Positions 46,289 to 56,128 are shown, counted from the first letter of the stretch. The stretch is DNA of 64,000 nucleotides from Microvirga roseola (GCF_020866965.1 NZ_JAJATX010000013.1:17608-81607), one strand, 5' to 3'. Numbers and translations are program-made. Notes: generated by a model not told the origin, from the letters alone.

Positions 46289-46507
46289 TTAGTTCAAGAT
46301 CTGCTTTGTCGCCAGGATCCGGAACACGGTGGAGGCGATAAAGCTCCCGGCGGCGACCAGTTGGACCGCGGCTTCCGCAACGTCGCCCGTATTCAGAACG
46401 GAGGCGTCGAAGCCGAGAAGGCCGAGGATGAGGACGGCGAGCCCCACCAGATTGGACCAGACCGTGCGGCTGGCGAGAATCGTCTTGGTGTCGTCCATGT
46501 CAGGCAT
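46289..46507 (-). CDS. holin-like small membrane protein of the GTA/phage lysis end
   Basis: A 72-residue protein with two hydrophobic helices (about residues 18-36 and 48-66). It is immediately downstream of, and overlaps by eight bases, a GH108 muramidase gene, the arrangement of a holin-endolysin pair. Holins have little sequence conservation, so the call rests on size, topology and context. Since the muramidase is frameshifted, the pair is probably not functional for lysis. Confidence 0.55.
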   Translation of the reverse strand: MPDMDDTKTILASRTVWSNLVGLAVLILGLLGFDASVLNTGDVAEAAVQLVAAGSFIASTVFRILATKQILN

Positions 46508-47040
46508 TCCTTGTGGAGGTTGATGAAGAGGCGAGCCGGAGGGCCTCCTGCTCGACGGCGAGGACCCGCCTGCGCCAGCCGCGCCCGAAGACGGGCCAGG
46601 GGATCAGGCGGGCAAGAAAGCCGAGCCGCGCGCAGGTCAGGCGGCGGATCGTCTCGGTCGTGTCGGCCGCCCATGCGGCCGCAAGGGTCACGGGACCGAC
46701 GATGCCGTCGGTCCCGACCCCGAGAACCGCCTGGAGCATCCGCACGGCCCGGGACGGCCCCGAATGGACGGCGATGTCGAACAGCGCGAGGTCGAGGCCC
46801 GGCGGCAGTTCGTCGGCCTTCACCGCATTCCAGTAGAAGCGGCGGTAGATGGAGGCGGCCTCCTCGCGTCAGGTAGCGGACATCCTCGACGGAAGCCGGC
46901 CGCCCCCGCGCCCGCGAGAGGGTCGCCCGCGTGATGCCGAAATTGGTTGCGCCGCCGGGATCGAGGGGATGCTGGACGAAGCCGCCCTCGTGACGCAGCA
47001 CCTCGGCGACGGCCTGCTCGAAGCGTGATGAAGACACCAT
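46500..47040 (-). pseudogene. GH108 peptidoglycan hydrolase (endolysin), frameshifted
   Basis: The first part (VSSSRFEQAVAEVLRHEGGF, then PLDPGGATNFGIT) is the catalytic GH108 region with the EGG glutamate. It runs in frame to VEDVRYLT and then goes out of register. The second part (EEAASIYRRFYWNAVKADEL, FDIAVHSGPSRAVRMLQ) continues in another frame to a normal C-terminus at 46500. The shift is near 46867, an extra base or two missing bases. Together they would make about 180 residues, the usual length. No obvious slippery sequence argues for programmed frameshifting. Confidence 0.8.
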
Positions 47041-47049
47041 TGCCGAACC

Positions 47050-48588
47050 TCAGAGTTCCGCCTGCAGGGCGATGTAGGCCGAAGAACCCAGATAGAGCTT
47101 TCCGACCGCTCCGGCCGTCCCGCCGAAGGAGGCGCCCGCCTGGAGACGCAGGGCGACGGCCGCGGAACCGGACGGGGCGGCATTCGTCACGCTCAGGCTG
47201 CCCGCGATCGTCGCCCAGGTGGAACCGCCGTTGTCGGAGAAGCCGATCTGGTTGCCCACGGGCGGGGCGTTCGCCCAGGTGAATCCGCTGGTCAGCAAGG
47301 CGGGAGCCGATCGCATCGGCATGGGCAACGGACAGACGAGGTCGATCATGTTGCCTGCAATGCGCTGGCCGAGCGCGCCGAAGACCACAGGCGCTCCGCC
47401 GCTGACCGCCAGTCTCTGGTAATAGCGGCGGCAGCGCATCTCCTCGATCTCGGCGGGCTCCCCGGTCCAGTCTGTAGCCCCCGGCCCGAACTCGAGCTTC
47501 GGGTTCCGGAAGGTGCATCCCTCCCAGCTGACGAGCCGCACCAGGATGTGCCCCGTTTCGCCCGCATCGAGCGTGACGGTTGCGGAGCGGCGTCCCGTTC
47601 CCGCCGGGATGGTCGCGCTCCTCGTGCCGATGAGAACGAGCAGCGCGCGGGAGGGGTTCTCGACGGAGAGCGTCAGGGTGCGGCCCGCAAAGCTCGCAGC
47701 GCCGGTCGCAGAGCCGGCCTGCGCGGCATCGACGATCTGCTCGAGGGTGCCGGAGATCGTCAACGAGCCGTCCGCATTGCGGCCCAGCGTGCAGCCGCCT
47801 GTCCCCGCCTTCCAGCGGTCGAAGCCGTAAGCGCTCCCCGAAAGGAGGCCGCCCGCGAAACCGCGCTGGTTCACCAGAAAGGCGGAATTGATGAGCAGGT
47901 TCTCTCCCGACAGGCCGGACACGCCGCTCGGGAAGGACACGACGCCCGTCTCGCTATCCACCAGCATGGCGTCGCGCCAGAGGCTCCCGTCGGAAGAAAC
48001 GCGGATGCCGAAATTGTCGCTGCCGATGAGCCCCGTCTCCGCGCGCCCGCTGTAGCCCCGCTGATAGAGCTGGGACAGCACATTCGTGCTCGCAGCCTTG
48101 TTGAGCACGAAGCGCAGCTCGCCGGTTCCGCCCTCCTCCGTCGCGAGAGCCGCGAACGGGGCGGAGTTGAGTTTCGCAGCGAACCTGTTGAGGTCATCCG
48201 CCGAGGTGCCGATGCCCAAGCGGTCGAGATTGTCGATGTCGTGGCTGTAGTGGCCGAGATCGCGCCACTGCGCGCCGTCGAAGACGACGATCCGATCCTC
48301 CGCCTCCATATAGGCCCGCCAGCCGGGACGGGGTGCGAGAAACCGCCAGAGCCCGAGATCGAAGAAGGTGATGTCGCCCTCGTGGTTAGCGAAGGCTCCG
48401 GTCGCGCCTGCGCCGAAGAGATAGCGTTCGCCCTCCTCCGGCGCAGCGGGCGGAGCGGTTCGCCCGCGCTCCCTGACGGCGAGATGGACGAGGGCGTCGA
48501 GGGCGGCGAGCGCTTCATTGTGGGTGACGTGCTTTTGCGCCTGCGCTGCAGCGAGCAGCGGCAGGGCGAGATGGGGCGTTGCTGTCAT
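47050..48588 (-). CDS. DUF2793 phage/GTA tail-associated protein
   Basis: A 512-residue intact reading frame. The N-terminal 110 residues are a DUF2793 domain (LPLLAAAQAQKHVTHNEAL near residue 9, then WRFLAPRPGWRAYMEAED). A beta-rich fibre-like stretch follows and a carbohydrate-binding-like C-terminal half. Such genes lie next to the host-specificity gene (g15) in many rhizobial GTA clusters and probably form a tail tip fibre that contacts the recipient cell surface. It lies 25 bases from the end of the broken g15. Confidence 0.75.
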   Translation of the reverse strand: MTATPHLALPLLAAAQAQKHVTHNEALAALDALVHLAVRERGRTAPPAAPEEGERYLFGAGATGAFANHEGDITFFDLGLWRFLAPRPGWRAYMEAEDRIVVFDGAQWRDLGHYSHDIDNLDRLGIGTSADDLNRFAAKLNSAPFAALATEEGGTGELRFVLNKAASTNVLSQLYQRGYSGRAETGLIGSDNFGIRVSSDGSLWRDAMLVDSETGVVSFPSGVSGLSGENLLINSAFLVNQRGFAGGLLSGSAYGFDRWKAGTGGCTLGRNADGSLTISGTLEQIVDAAQAGSATGAASFAGRTLTLSVENPSRALLVLIGTRSATIPAGTGRRSATVTLDAGETGHILVRLVSWEGCTFRNPKLEFGPGATDWTGEPAEIEEMRCRRYYQRLAVSGGAPVVFGALGQRIAGNMIDLVCPLPMPMRSAPALLTSGFTWANAPPVGNQIGFSDNGGSTWATIAGSLSVTNAAPSGSAAVALRLQAGASFGGTAGAVGKLYLGSSAYIALQAEL

Positions 48589-48612
48589 GGATGACCTGTT
48601 GGAAATGGGCGC

Positions 48613-51600
48613 TCAGTCGATGGGGACCGTGACGCTGCGCTCGAAGCCGCGCCCGGCGATGGTGCTCATCTGGGCGATGCGCAGGCTGAGTGCGCTCTGC
48701 GGCGCGCCGAAATCGGCGGCCTCCTGCGCAGTCGGGTAGAGAAGCGCGCTTTCCGCGCTCGCAAGCGTGCGCAGGACGACGCCGTCGCGCAGGATGTCCG
48801 TCTCGTAGCGCTCGGCATCCTCGGCGAGCGGAACCTCGGCGGCCTCCCAGCCGTCGCCATCGCGGCGCGTGCGGCGGATCCAGGCGATACGGATGCCGCC
48901 CTCCTCCCGGCGCGCGGTGACATGAACGGGGCTCATGGGCCTGTAGGCGTCGCGGCCCGCGGTTGCCGCAATCTCCACCACGGACGCATCGGCGTGGTCG
49001 CGGCCGGAGGGCCCGATCCTGTAGCGCCAGGTCTGCCCGAGATCCTGAAGGCTGGTCGTCAGCGGAACGACTGCCTCGTCGAGCCGGACGACAAGCGCGC
49101 CTGCGGGCACGGTCCGCGCCGCCTCCGGCTCGCTGCCGGCCAGCCCCCGGAGGAAGCGCGAGAGGCGGTAGCGCCGCTCGCCGATCATCTCGGCGCGGGC
49201 GGCCGACAGGATCTCCCAGCGCCCGTCCCCTCCCCGCACGGCGAAGAGATTGCCGCCCGCCAGCGCCGCCTCGTCCTCGATGGAGGAAACCGCGCCTGAC
49301 GAAATCTCCACATCGAGAACCGTCGTCGGGTCCCAGCGCCGGAGCGGCCCCGGCGGCAGGATTGTCAGCGTCCGCCCGATCACGGCCGGCAGGTCGAGGA
49401 TGCGCGACGGCGTGAAGCTCGCTCCACTCCCCGAGCGCCAGACAGTGACGGCGCCGGGCCAGGGATCGACCGCAACGGCAATGTATTGCAGCGGCGTCGG
49501 ATCGCTCGGCGCGGCGGGCAGGTCGAGGACGACCGCCAGCGGCTTGCCGGGCACGGGCGGCGCACCGGCTTGGGCATGGACGCGCCCGGCCTTTCGAAAA
49601 CGGCGGGCGCCACGGCGCGGGCCGTCACCTTGCGCGTCGGCCCGTCCGCGATGCGCAGGATCCGATGCAGCTTGGAACCCGCATCGGTGGGAAGCGTGAT
49701 CACGTCGCCCGGCTCGAACTCGATCCGCCGCGGCGACAATTCGAGCTCGGCGCTCTCCCGCCCGGCCCAGAGGTCCTGCAGCCTGGTATCCGCCTGGCGC
49801 TGCGCCTCCGCGCGCCGGGTGACGACGGCGCTGTCCGCCCGCGCCTCGCGGCGGCTCGATCCCGACAGGCGGCGGGAGGCGACGGCCGCGCGGCGGTAAT
49901 CTGTCTCGCCCTCCGTGAAGCCGATCTCCACCTGATGCGGCAGCTCGGTCTCCTGTGCGCGGGAGAGTTTTAAGGACGGCTCGCGCTCGTCGAGCACGAG
50001 ATCATCCTTCGTCAACGCCATCACGGCCCGTCCGCCGCGCCCGCGCCACGCGATCCTGCCGCCGCTCGCCACCGCGTCGACGCCGAAGAGGCGCATCAGC
50101 GGCTCCAGTGCGCCGCGCGCCGACATGGGCCGGTCGATCACGTAGCCGTCCACGAAACCGTCGACGGGAAGCGCGCCCGGATCGTCGAGGCCGAAATCCT
50201 TGAGGATCGCCACGATCAGGCGATCGAGGGCAACGCCCTCGATGCGGCCGGTGATCCAGTGGCCGGTCTCCCAGTTCGCCCCGTCCGACCACACATTGTC
50301 GAAATCGGGAAAGGCGGGATAGGGCCGCGCGTCCCAGGCCCGGACATAGACGTTGTCCGGATCGACCATGCGCCCGCCATACTCCGAACCCGCCATACTC
50401 CGAAGATGTCGGGTTGTAGGCGGAGGAGAAGCCCCGCAAGGCGGGATCGAAGCGGGAGAGGATCGCCTCCAGGCACCGCGCCTGGATCAGGTCGTCGCGC
50501 ACGCCGCGCGAGAACGGCGGATAGGCGGATCCGGACGACTTCGGGTCGGGAAAGACGTTCGGCCCGTTCGGCCCCTTGTCCACGGCGGGCACGCCGATCT
50601 CTGTGAGCCAGATCGGCTTGGATTTCGGCTGCCATTCCGTCGTGCGGATCTCGGCGCCGTTCCAGCGCTCCACATGCGGGTTCGACCACCAGGAGACCAG
50701 ATCGTTCGCGCGGAAGACCCATGGCTTGTCATGGGCTCCGTCGGTGATCGGCCTTCGGGTCTGCGATGCGCGCTCGGAAGCGTTCGCATAGTACCAGTCG
50801 AAGGCCTCGCCGCTTCCGAGCCTTTTGCGCAGATAGTCCACATCGTAGATGCTGCGTGCATCCGTGAGATCCGCATGATCGGGACCGTCGCGCCAATCCG
50901 AGATCGGCGGGTAATAGTCGATGCCCACCGCGTCGATGTCGTCGCTGGCAAAGAGCGGATCGAGGGGAAAGCGCACCTCGTCGCCGCTGTCGAGCACATG
51001 CGCGCCGTATTCGGTCCAGTCCGCCGCATAGACGATGGCAGTCCCGGAGCCGAGGATCGCCCGCATGTCGCCTGCTAACTGAATCAATTCACCGACGGCA
51101 GGATAGACGCCGGAAGCCGAGCGCACGCGGGTGAGGCCGACGAGCTCGCTGCCCAGGATGAAGCTGTCGACGCCACCCGCCTCTTCCGCGAGGTTCGCAT
51201 AATGCAGCACCAGACGGCGGAAGCCCCATGTGCGGTCGAACCATTGCGCCACCTGATCGCCCGCAACCGACGTCATGTCGGGAGAGCCCGAATGGCCCGG
51301 CGCGGGATGGCAGGTGATGCGCCCGCGCCAGGGATAGGGCGGCTGGCCCGTGCCGCCATAGGGGTTCGGCAGGTCGTTGCCGGCGGCCACGTCCATCATC
51401 ACGAAGGGATAGATGACGACCTCGAGCCCCCTCGCCTTCAACTCCTTGATCAGGCGGATGACCGATTCGTCTGACGCGTGCCGCCATAGGCAGGCGAACC
51501 CTTGACGAGGGAGACGGGCTTCGCCTCCTCGCGCGTGACGCCCGCCACCGACCATGCGGCTCCGTCCGTCGTCTTCGCGGTCACGTCCACGCGCGGCTCG

Positions 51601-52457
51601 ATGCGGCAGGAGCCGGCCCGGAGATCGTCCCCGAACCAGCTCACCACGAGGGAAACGCGCTTTAGGTTGGGACACAGGGCCTCCAGCGCATCGTGGGAGG
51701 CCGCCACGTCCGTGCGGCGCTGCCATTGATGACGGTTTTCGGGAACCGTCCTGCCGAGATCGAGCATCTGCGTGACGGGCAGCGTGTCGTAACCGAACTC
51801 GCTCGCGCCGGGGATCACGCGGCTGAGGCCGCCGACCGGGCGCAGCACCTCGAAGGCGAATTGCGGCACGCGGTTGCCGAAATCGGCGAGCGGCAGGCGC
51901 TCGAACACCACACAGGCCAGGCCGCGATAGGCGGGAGCATCGGCTGCGCCCTCCTTCGCGACGATCAGCGGATCGGGATCCTGCGTCTCGGATCCCTTGT
52001 GTACGCGCATGGTGACCGTCGAGAGATCGACCTCTCGCCCATCGGCCCAGACCCGGCGCACATGGGCGATGCGGCCTTCGCAGAGGCCGACTGCGAGGTT
52101 CGCGAAATAGGAATAGGTGGTCGTGACGGTCTTCGGCCCGCCCGTTCCCTTCCCGCCCTGGCTGCCGGAGCGCTCCGCGCTCGCCACCTCCTTGAGCCGC
52201 GTCGCCCAGATGAGCTGTCCGCCGATGCGCGCGCGTCCATAGACCCGCGGGATCGGCGCGCCCTCCGTCGAGGTCAGCCCGTCGATCTCCTTGAGCCGCG
52301 GACCCTCCACATGCTTGGTTTCCGACCCGCCGAGCAGGGCTTTGTCGATGGCAGCCCCCGCGAGTCCGCCGAGCGCCCGGCCCGCCATGGCCCCGAAGGG
52401 ACCGGCGATCATGCCGCCGACGACGGAGCCGACGGTTTGAAGAACGAGAGTGGCCAT
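48613..52457 (-). pseudogene. GTA g15 host-specificity (TIM-barrel megatron) protein, three frameshifts
   Basis: The largest GTA tail gene, about 1,280 codons. It begins MATLVLQTVGSVVGGMIAGP at 52457, overlapping the g14 stop by one base. Frame 1 holds to about 51478 (SPAYGGT). Frame 2 (SDESVIRLIKELKARGLEVV, the TIM-barrel with WLTEIGVPAVDKGPNGPNVF) holds to a 16-bp tandem duplication at 50373-50404. Frame 3 (YGGRMVDPDNVYVRAWDARP) runs to about 49558. The last frame (VPGKPLAVVLDLPAAPSDP) ends at 48613. Homology continues smoothly across each break, so only small indels separate it from an intact gene. Confidence 0.88.
50373..50404. repeat. 16-bp tandem duplication that breaks g15
   Basis: The 16-mer CCCGCCATACTCCGAA is present twice in direct succession. 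Removing one copy restores the reading SSEYGGRMVDPDN of g15, so this duplication is the direct cause of one frameshift, through replication slippage or similar. Confidence 0.95.
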
Positions 52458-52885
52458 CAGGGTCCATCCGGGAAGCGAAAGACGTGAGCGAGGTGCCGCC
52501 GCCACCAGGGGCGGAACGCCACCTCCGCGACCGACGCGCCGTCATGAGCGTGGATCATGGTGCGAGGCGAGGTCGCGATGGCGCAGTGCTTGGGCGGGCG
52601 ATCCTCGCGCCAGCGGAAGAGCAGCACGTGGCCGGGCGACAGGTCCGCCATGCCGATCTCGACGAGATGCCGTCTTGCCGCGGCCAGAAGCGTATCGGCC
52701 CCGGCCTCCGCCCAATCGGGCGAATAGGGCGGCGGCAGTTCAGGCTCTTCGCCCATGACGCCGCGCCACACGCCGCGAAGGAGCCCGAGGCAGTCGCAGC
52801 CGACGCCCTTGAGCGAGGCCTGGTGGCGGTAGGGCGTGCCGATCCAGGAGCGTGCCTCGGCGAGGATGAGGTCGGGATCGGGCAT
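52457..52885 (-). CDS. GTA g14 NlpC/P60-type cell-wall peptidase
   Basis: A 142-residue intact hydrolase. The catalytic cysteine is in GVGCDCLGLLRGVWR near residue 30. The histidine is in PKHCAIATS near 99, followed by a distal polar residue in IHAHDGA. In RcGTA g14 is the tail peptidase that opens recipient peptidoglycan. It lies between g13 and g15 in canonical order and appears undamaged, unlike g15. Confidence 0.85.
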   Translation of the reverse strand: MPDPDLILAEARSWIGTPYRHQASLKGVGCDCLGLLRGVWRGVMGEEPELPPPYSPDWAEAGADTLLAAARRHLVEIGMADLSPGHVLLFRWREDRPPKHCAIATSPRTMIHAHDGASVAEVAFRPWWRRHLAHVFRFPDGP

Positions 52886-52928
52886 GGGTCGTTCTCCTTC
52901 CCTCCCCTTGCGGGGAGGGAAAAGGGCC

Positions 52929-53819
52929 TCATTTGAAAAAGCTCCCGCCGTCGAGCCCCGGCTCGCCCTGCTGCGGGATGCGGATGATGAAGTCGTTGCC
53001 GGGCATGTGCGGGAAGCCGCGGAAGTTCACGACGTTATCGAACTTGGCGCGGCAGGTCGCATGGGTCTTGTCGCAGCCCGCCGTCACGCGGAAGGTGTCG
53101 CCGGGCTTGATGGGGTGAGGCGCGCGCTGCCACAGGTCGAACTCGTCCGTGCCGTCGATGGCGCGATGCACCTTGATCTCCACCGACAGCCCCTTGTTGT
53201 CGCCGCCCGTCCAGGTGAGCCGCCCAGCCGTGCACCAGCCGTCCCTGAAGCCGATGCCGGAGGCCGCAATGCCGAGAGCGCCGTCCGTGCGGACCACCGT
53301 GCCCGTGTCGGAATAGGTGGAGGATGCGAGGTTCACGCCGCATGTCCCGTCGCCCAGATCCGCCGAGCAGGTGGCGCGGAACAGCCGCCCCCGCTCCTCG
53401 TCGAAGCGGTGCATGAGGCCTCTCACCTCCGCGACGCAGCCGCCGTCCGCGCGGCGGATCGCGCCGATGGAGCCGATGTCGAGCAGCACGCGCTCGGCCA
53501 CGTCGCTCCAGTTGACGAGCCAGGTCTCCACGCTCGCATCGTCGTAGAGGCCGGAGGCGATGTCGTCCTCGGTGAGGCCGGCGGAGACCAGCGCGCCCGC
53601 CACCTCCCCGCCGCCGACGGCGAAGCCGAGCTCGGCGGAAGCCTCGGCCGCCTCCAGCCCGGTCCGGGCCGCGAAGGCGGTTCCGCCGAAGGCGAGGTCC
53701 CGGTCGTAATCGGTGAAGCCGAAAGCCTTGCCGTCGCGGCGGAGGAGCTTCCAGCAATGGCAAAGCGTCGTCGCCCCCTCCGCCAGATGGGCGGCGAGGT
53801 CGGTGGGGATGGTGCGCAT
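52929..53819 (-). CDS. GTA g13 tail hub protein (DUF2163)
   Basis: A 296-residue intact DUF2163 protein. Its N-terminal domain (LAEGATTLCHCWKLLRRDGK near residue 13, GFTDYDRDLAF) and a C-terminal cysteine-bearing segment (VTAGCDKTHATCRAKFDN then FRGFPHMPGND) are typical. In RcGTA it forms the hub of the baseplate between g12 and g15. The start ATG at 53817-53819 lies after an intergenic repeat that separates it from g12. Confidence 0.88.
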   Translation of the reverse strand: MRTIPTDLAAHLAEGATTLCHCWKLLRRDGKAFGFTDYDRDLAFGGTAFAARTGLEAAEASAELGFAVGGGEVAGALVSAGLTEDDIASGLYDDASVETWLVNWSDVAERVLLDIGSIGAIRRADGGCVAEVRGLMHRFDEERGRLFRATCSADLGDGTCGVNLASSTYSDTGTVVRTDGALGIAASGIGFRDGWCTAGRLTWTGGDNKGLSVEIKVHRAIDGTDEFDLWQRAPHPIKPGDTFRVTAGCDKTHATCRAKFDNVVNFRGFPHMPGNDFIIRIPQQGEPGLDGGSFFK

Positions 53820-53890
53820 GGAAGCAACCTTGAAGAAGATATCGGGATCACCGGCACGAGACCGCTGATGGCGTGAAGGGTTCAGGAGGG

Positions 53891-53993
53891 TGTCATTCCC
53901 GGCCGGAGCGTCAGCGGAGGGAAAGGGAATCCACTCACACGCGCACCATCGTGGATCCCCTTCCCGGCTGCTCCGCAGCCGCCGGGGATGACA
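53891..53993. repeat. intergenic repeat family B, copy 1
   Basis: A palindromic intergenic element beginning TGTCATTCCCGGCCGGAG and ending CGCCGGGGATGACA, with internal complementary GGGAATCCAC and GTGGATCCCC. A close second copy is at 60533-60642, and resemblance extends a further 40 bases upstream. Elements of this style are widespread between genes in Bradyrhizobium/Methylobacterium-type genomes. Here it is wedged between g12 and g13. Confidence 0.8.
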
Positions 53994-53999
53994 CGGTTG

Positions 54000-54638
54000 T
54001 CAAGGAACGATCTCGATCAGCGGGATCTGCGGGATCGCGCCGGCGTCGAAGGCGGAGAGGTCGATGTCGAGCTCGTCGGTGTCGAAGCGAACAGGCACGT
54101 TGAAGGCGGAACCCGCCGTGATGATCGCGCCCGCGGGCGGCGCGACGGTGAAGGTGACGAGGCCCGTCGCGGGATCGCAGTTGAAGCCTGAGCCCACCGC
54201 CTGCTCGACGCCGTTGAGCGCCGCCCGCACGCTCCCGCCGACAGGCTTGGCGATGGGACGGCTGTAGGGCGCGTGGGCAGAATCGTAGGTCTTGACGAGC
54301 TGGAAGCTTCGCGTTGCGCCGTCGCCCGTGCCGATGCGCTGGTCGAGGGGCGTCGGCTCGCTCGAGGGCGGGCCGGAGCGCCAGTCGGTCCGGGCGCGGA
54401 AGCGGAAACCGTGGAGCCGGCCCCGCCGCTCCTCGAAGAAGGCGATGACCGTATGCAGCGCATCGACAGTGCGGATCCCCAGGCCCGCATCATAGCGCCG
54501 GCGGGAATGGGCCCAGCGGCTGTTGCGATGCTCGCGGCCCGAGGAGAGCGTGACGATATCGGTCCGCCGCACCGGCCTGCCCCGGCTGCCAAGGCTGACG
54601 TCGAGGGGAAAGCGGACCTCGTGGAAATCGGACGCCAT
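54000..54638 (-). CDS. GTA g12 distal tail protein (DUF2460)
   Basis: A 212-residue intact DUF2460 protein from the ATG at 54636-54638. Hallmarks are FHEVRFPLDVSLGSRGRP near residue 5, RRRYDAGLGIRTVDALHTVI near 47 and FFEERRGRLHGFRFRARTDW near 68, with a C-terminal RFDTDELDIDLSAFDAG. It caps the distal tail before the g13 hub. The gene is divergent from the small DUF465 gene. Confidence 0.88.
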   Translation of the reverse strand: MASDFHEVRFPLDVSLGSRGRPVRRTDIVTLSSGREHRNSRWAHSRRRYDAGLGIRTVDALHTVIAFFEERRGRLHGFRFRARTDWRSGPPSSEPTPLDQRIGTGDGATRSFQLVKTYDSAHAPYSRPIAKPVGGSVRAALNGVEQAVGSGFNCDPATGLVTFTVAPPAGAIITAGSAFNVPVRFDTDELDIDLSAFDAGAIPQIPLIEIVP

Positions 54639-54724
54639 GGTCCATCCTTCGCAAACAGTGAAACGGAAGAGAAGCGGGCTGCGTTGTCGATGCGAAATCG
54701 CGATCAAGACGGAGACAGCAGCCG

Positions 54725-54970
54725 ATGAGCAACGCGCCCAACGACCTCGCCGACGACTTCCCGGACAAGGCCGACCGGATCCACCGGCTGAAGACGAGCA
54801 ACAACCACTTCGCGCGGCTCTATGACGAGTACAACGAGCTCAACCGCACCATCCACCGGATCGAGACCCGGGTGGAGCCCAAGCCCGAGGAGGTCGAGGA
54901 GCAGCTCAAGCGCAGCCGCCTGAGGATCAAGGACGAGCTCATGGCGATGATCGACGGCATGGAGTCCTGA
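54725..54970 (+). CDS. DUF465 (YdcH-family) small protein
   Basis: An 81-residue, highly charged, mostly helical protein with the YdcH pattern: HRLKTSNNHFARLYDEYNEL near residue 20 and TIHRIETRVEP near 41, then an extended EE-rich coiled coil. Function unknown; such proteins are common and cytoplasmic. It is on the plus strand, against the direction of the surrounding GTA genes, and is probably a chromosomal gene brought in by rearrangement, or an insertion point in the cluster. Confidence 0.82.
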   Translation: MSNAPNDLADDFPDKADRIHRLKTSNNHFARLYDEYNELNRTIHRIETRVEPKPEEVEEQLKRSRLRIKDELMAMIDGMES

Positions 54971-54992
54971 TCTCTGCTGGAGCCCCCACAGC

Positions 54993-55117
54993 CCTCATCC
55001 TGAGGAGCGAAGCGTCTCGAAGAGCCTGCCCCGGACTTGATCCGGGGACGAGGGCGTCTCCAGAGAGGACTGGGGCCTCCTTCGAGACGCCGCTTGCAGC
55101 GGCTCCTCAGGATGAGG
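54993..55117. repeat. intergenic repeat family A, full copy
   Basis: A 125-bp element bounded by 16-bp perfect inverted repeats (CCTCATCCTGAGGAGC and its complement). It contains an internal hairpin CCCCGGA-CTTGA-TCCGGGG. Its right arm (55079-55117) is identical over 39 bases to the copy at 60438-60476. Its position 3' of the DUF465 and g11 genes is typical for such REP-like sequences. Confidence 0.85.
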
Positions 55118-55135
55118 TTGCGCCATTCAGGCAGG

Positions 55136-55833
55136 CTACATCCCGCGCTGGCCCCGCGCGACGGCGCGCGCCAGGGCGGCGGAGACCTGCGCCTCGGAAC
55201 GGCGGAAGCTCTCCGCATCCGGGGTCGAGATGTTGACGGTGATCGAGGCGGGCCGCCCTGCCCCGCCCGCGCGCACGCCGAGCTTCCCGTCGGGTCCTCG
55301 CGCCAGCGGCATCACCGCCTCCGCGCCGCGCTCGCCCATCACGCCCAACCCGCGCCCGAGCGGGAAATAGGTCGGCGCTCCGACGACGCCGCCCTGCGCG
55401 AACGGCATCACCATCCCGCGGGAGAACACGCCGCCCTTCGCGAAGGCTGATGGGGAGCCGGAGCCGAAGAGGGAGCCGAGTCCCTTGAACAGGCTGCCGA
55501 AGAGACCGTCGAGCAGATTGCCGCCATCCAGCGGCAAGGCCCCTCCGACAGCGCCCGTCGTCAGCCCCTTGACGCTCTGGCTGAGGGCCATCTGAAGAGG
55601 CGCGAGCGCCAGGCGCAGTCCTGTTCCACAAGAGACTGGCGCACCGACTTCAGGACGTCATCAAACTTCTTGCCCTCTGAAATATTCTTCGCGAAAGCAT
55701 TGGACAGGGAGACGCCGAATTTTTCGGAGAGGCCGATGAGCGTATTGAGCTGGCGTGCGCGATCACTGGCAATATTGTCCTGGCCCAAATCCCCTGGCTT
55801 TCGCTCTTCATTCGGAGGCATTTTTCGCTCCAT
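55136..55833 (-). pseudogene. GTA g11 tail tape-measure protein, frameshifted mosaic
   Basis: The C-terminal part (ALSQSVKGLTTGAVGGALPL, then MGERGAEAVMPLARGPDGKL and ARAVARGQRGM) is a standard GTA tape-measure end. The N-terminal part (LIGLSEKFGVSLSNAFAKNI then DDVLKSVRQSLVE) is tape-measure-like but in another frame, switching near 55620. The base composition also changes at this point: the N-terminal DNA is visibly A+T-richer. The gene looks like a fusion of segments of different origin rather than a simple indel. Confidence 0.7.
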
Positions 55834-56101
55834 AGCTATAGTTTTCGCATCGATAATTCTGAACGCCTGCGTTGCCTCACCCCAAAAGCCCGATCTGATC
55901 TTCGACAGGGGCTCATTGACTCACAAACAGTGGAAGCAGGCTGACAAGGAATGTGAGCTCGGAGCAGCGAAAGCCGTTGCTCCCAGAAAATCCGTCGACA
56001 TCACCGGAGACACATATCGGAAGATCTACATTCTGTGTGTCGAGACGAAAGGCATCAGGTTTCTCGGCACCGAGGATCAGCTCAACAGGCCGCAGGGCTG
56101 A
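55736..56101 (+). CDS. putative lipoprotein, unknown, start uncertain
   Basis: The frame contains a lipoprotein signal (SIAIVFASIILNAC, Cys lipobox) followed by a soluble region with SLTHKQWKQADKECELGAAK and TYRKIYILCVETKGIRFLG. No ATG or GTG lies close before the signal; the nearest ATG, at 55736, adds 28 residues and overlaps the opposite-strand g11 fragment, and a TTG is at 55775. A GGAGG at 55814 is followed only by ATT and ATA codons. The gene may have lost its start. Composition is lower in G+C than the GTA genes. Confidence 0.4.
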   Translation: MSVLSWRARSLAILSWPKSPGFRSSFGGIFRSIAIVFASIILNACVASPQKPDLIFDRGSLTHKQWKQADKECELGAAKAVAPRKSVDITGDTYRKIYILCVETKGIRFLGTEDQLNRPQG

Positions 56102-56128
56102 AGCAGCTCATTGACCTCTTCCTAAACC

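Noticed and set aside
50373..50404. Direct 16-bp repeat as an attachment site or target-site duplication
   Set aside because: The copies are directly adjacent with nothing between them, so it is a tandem duplication.
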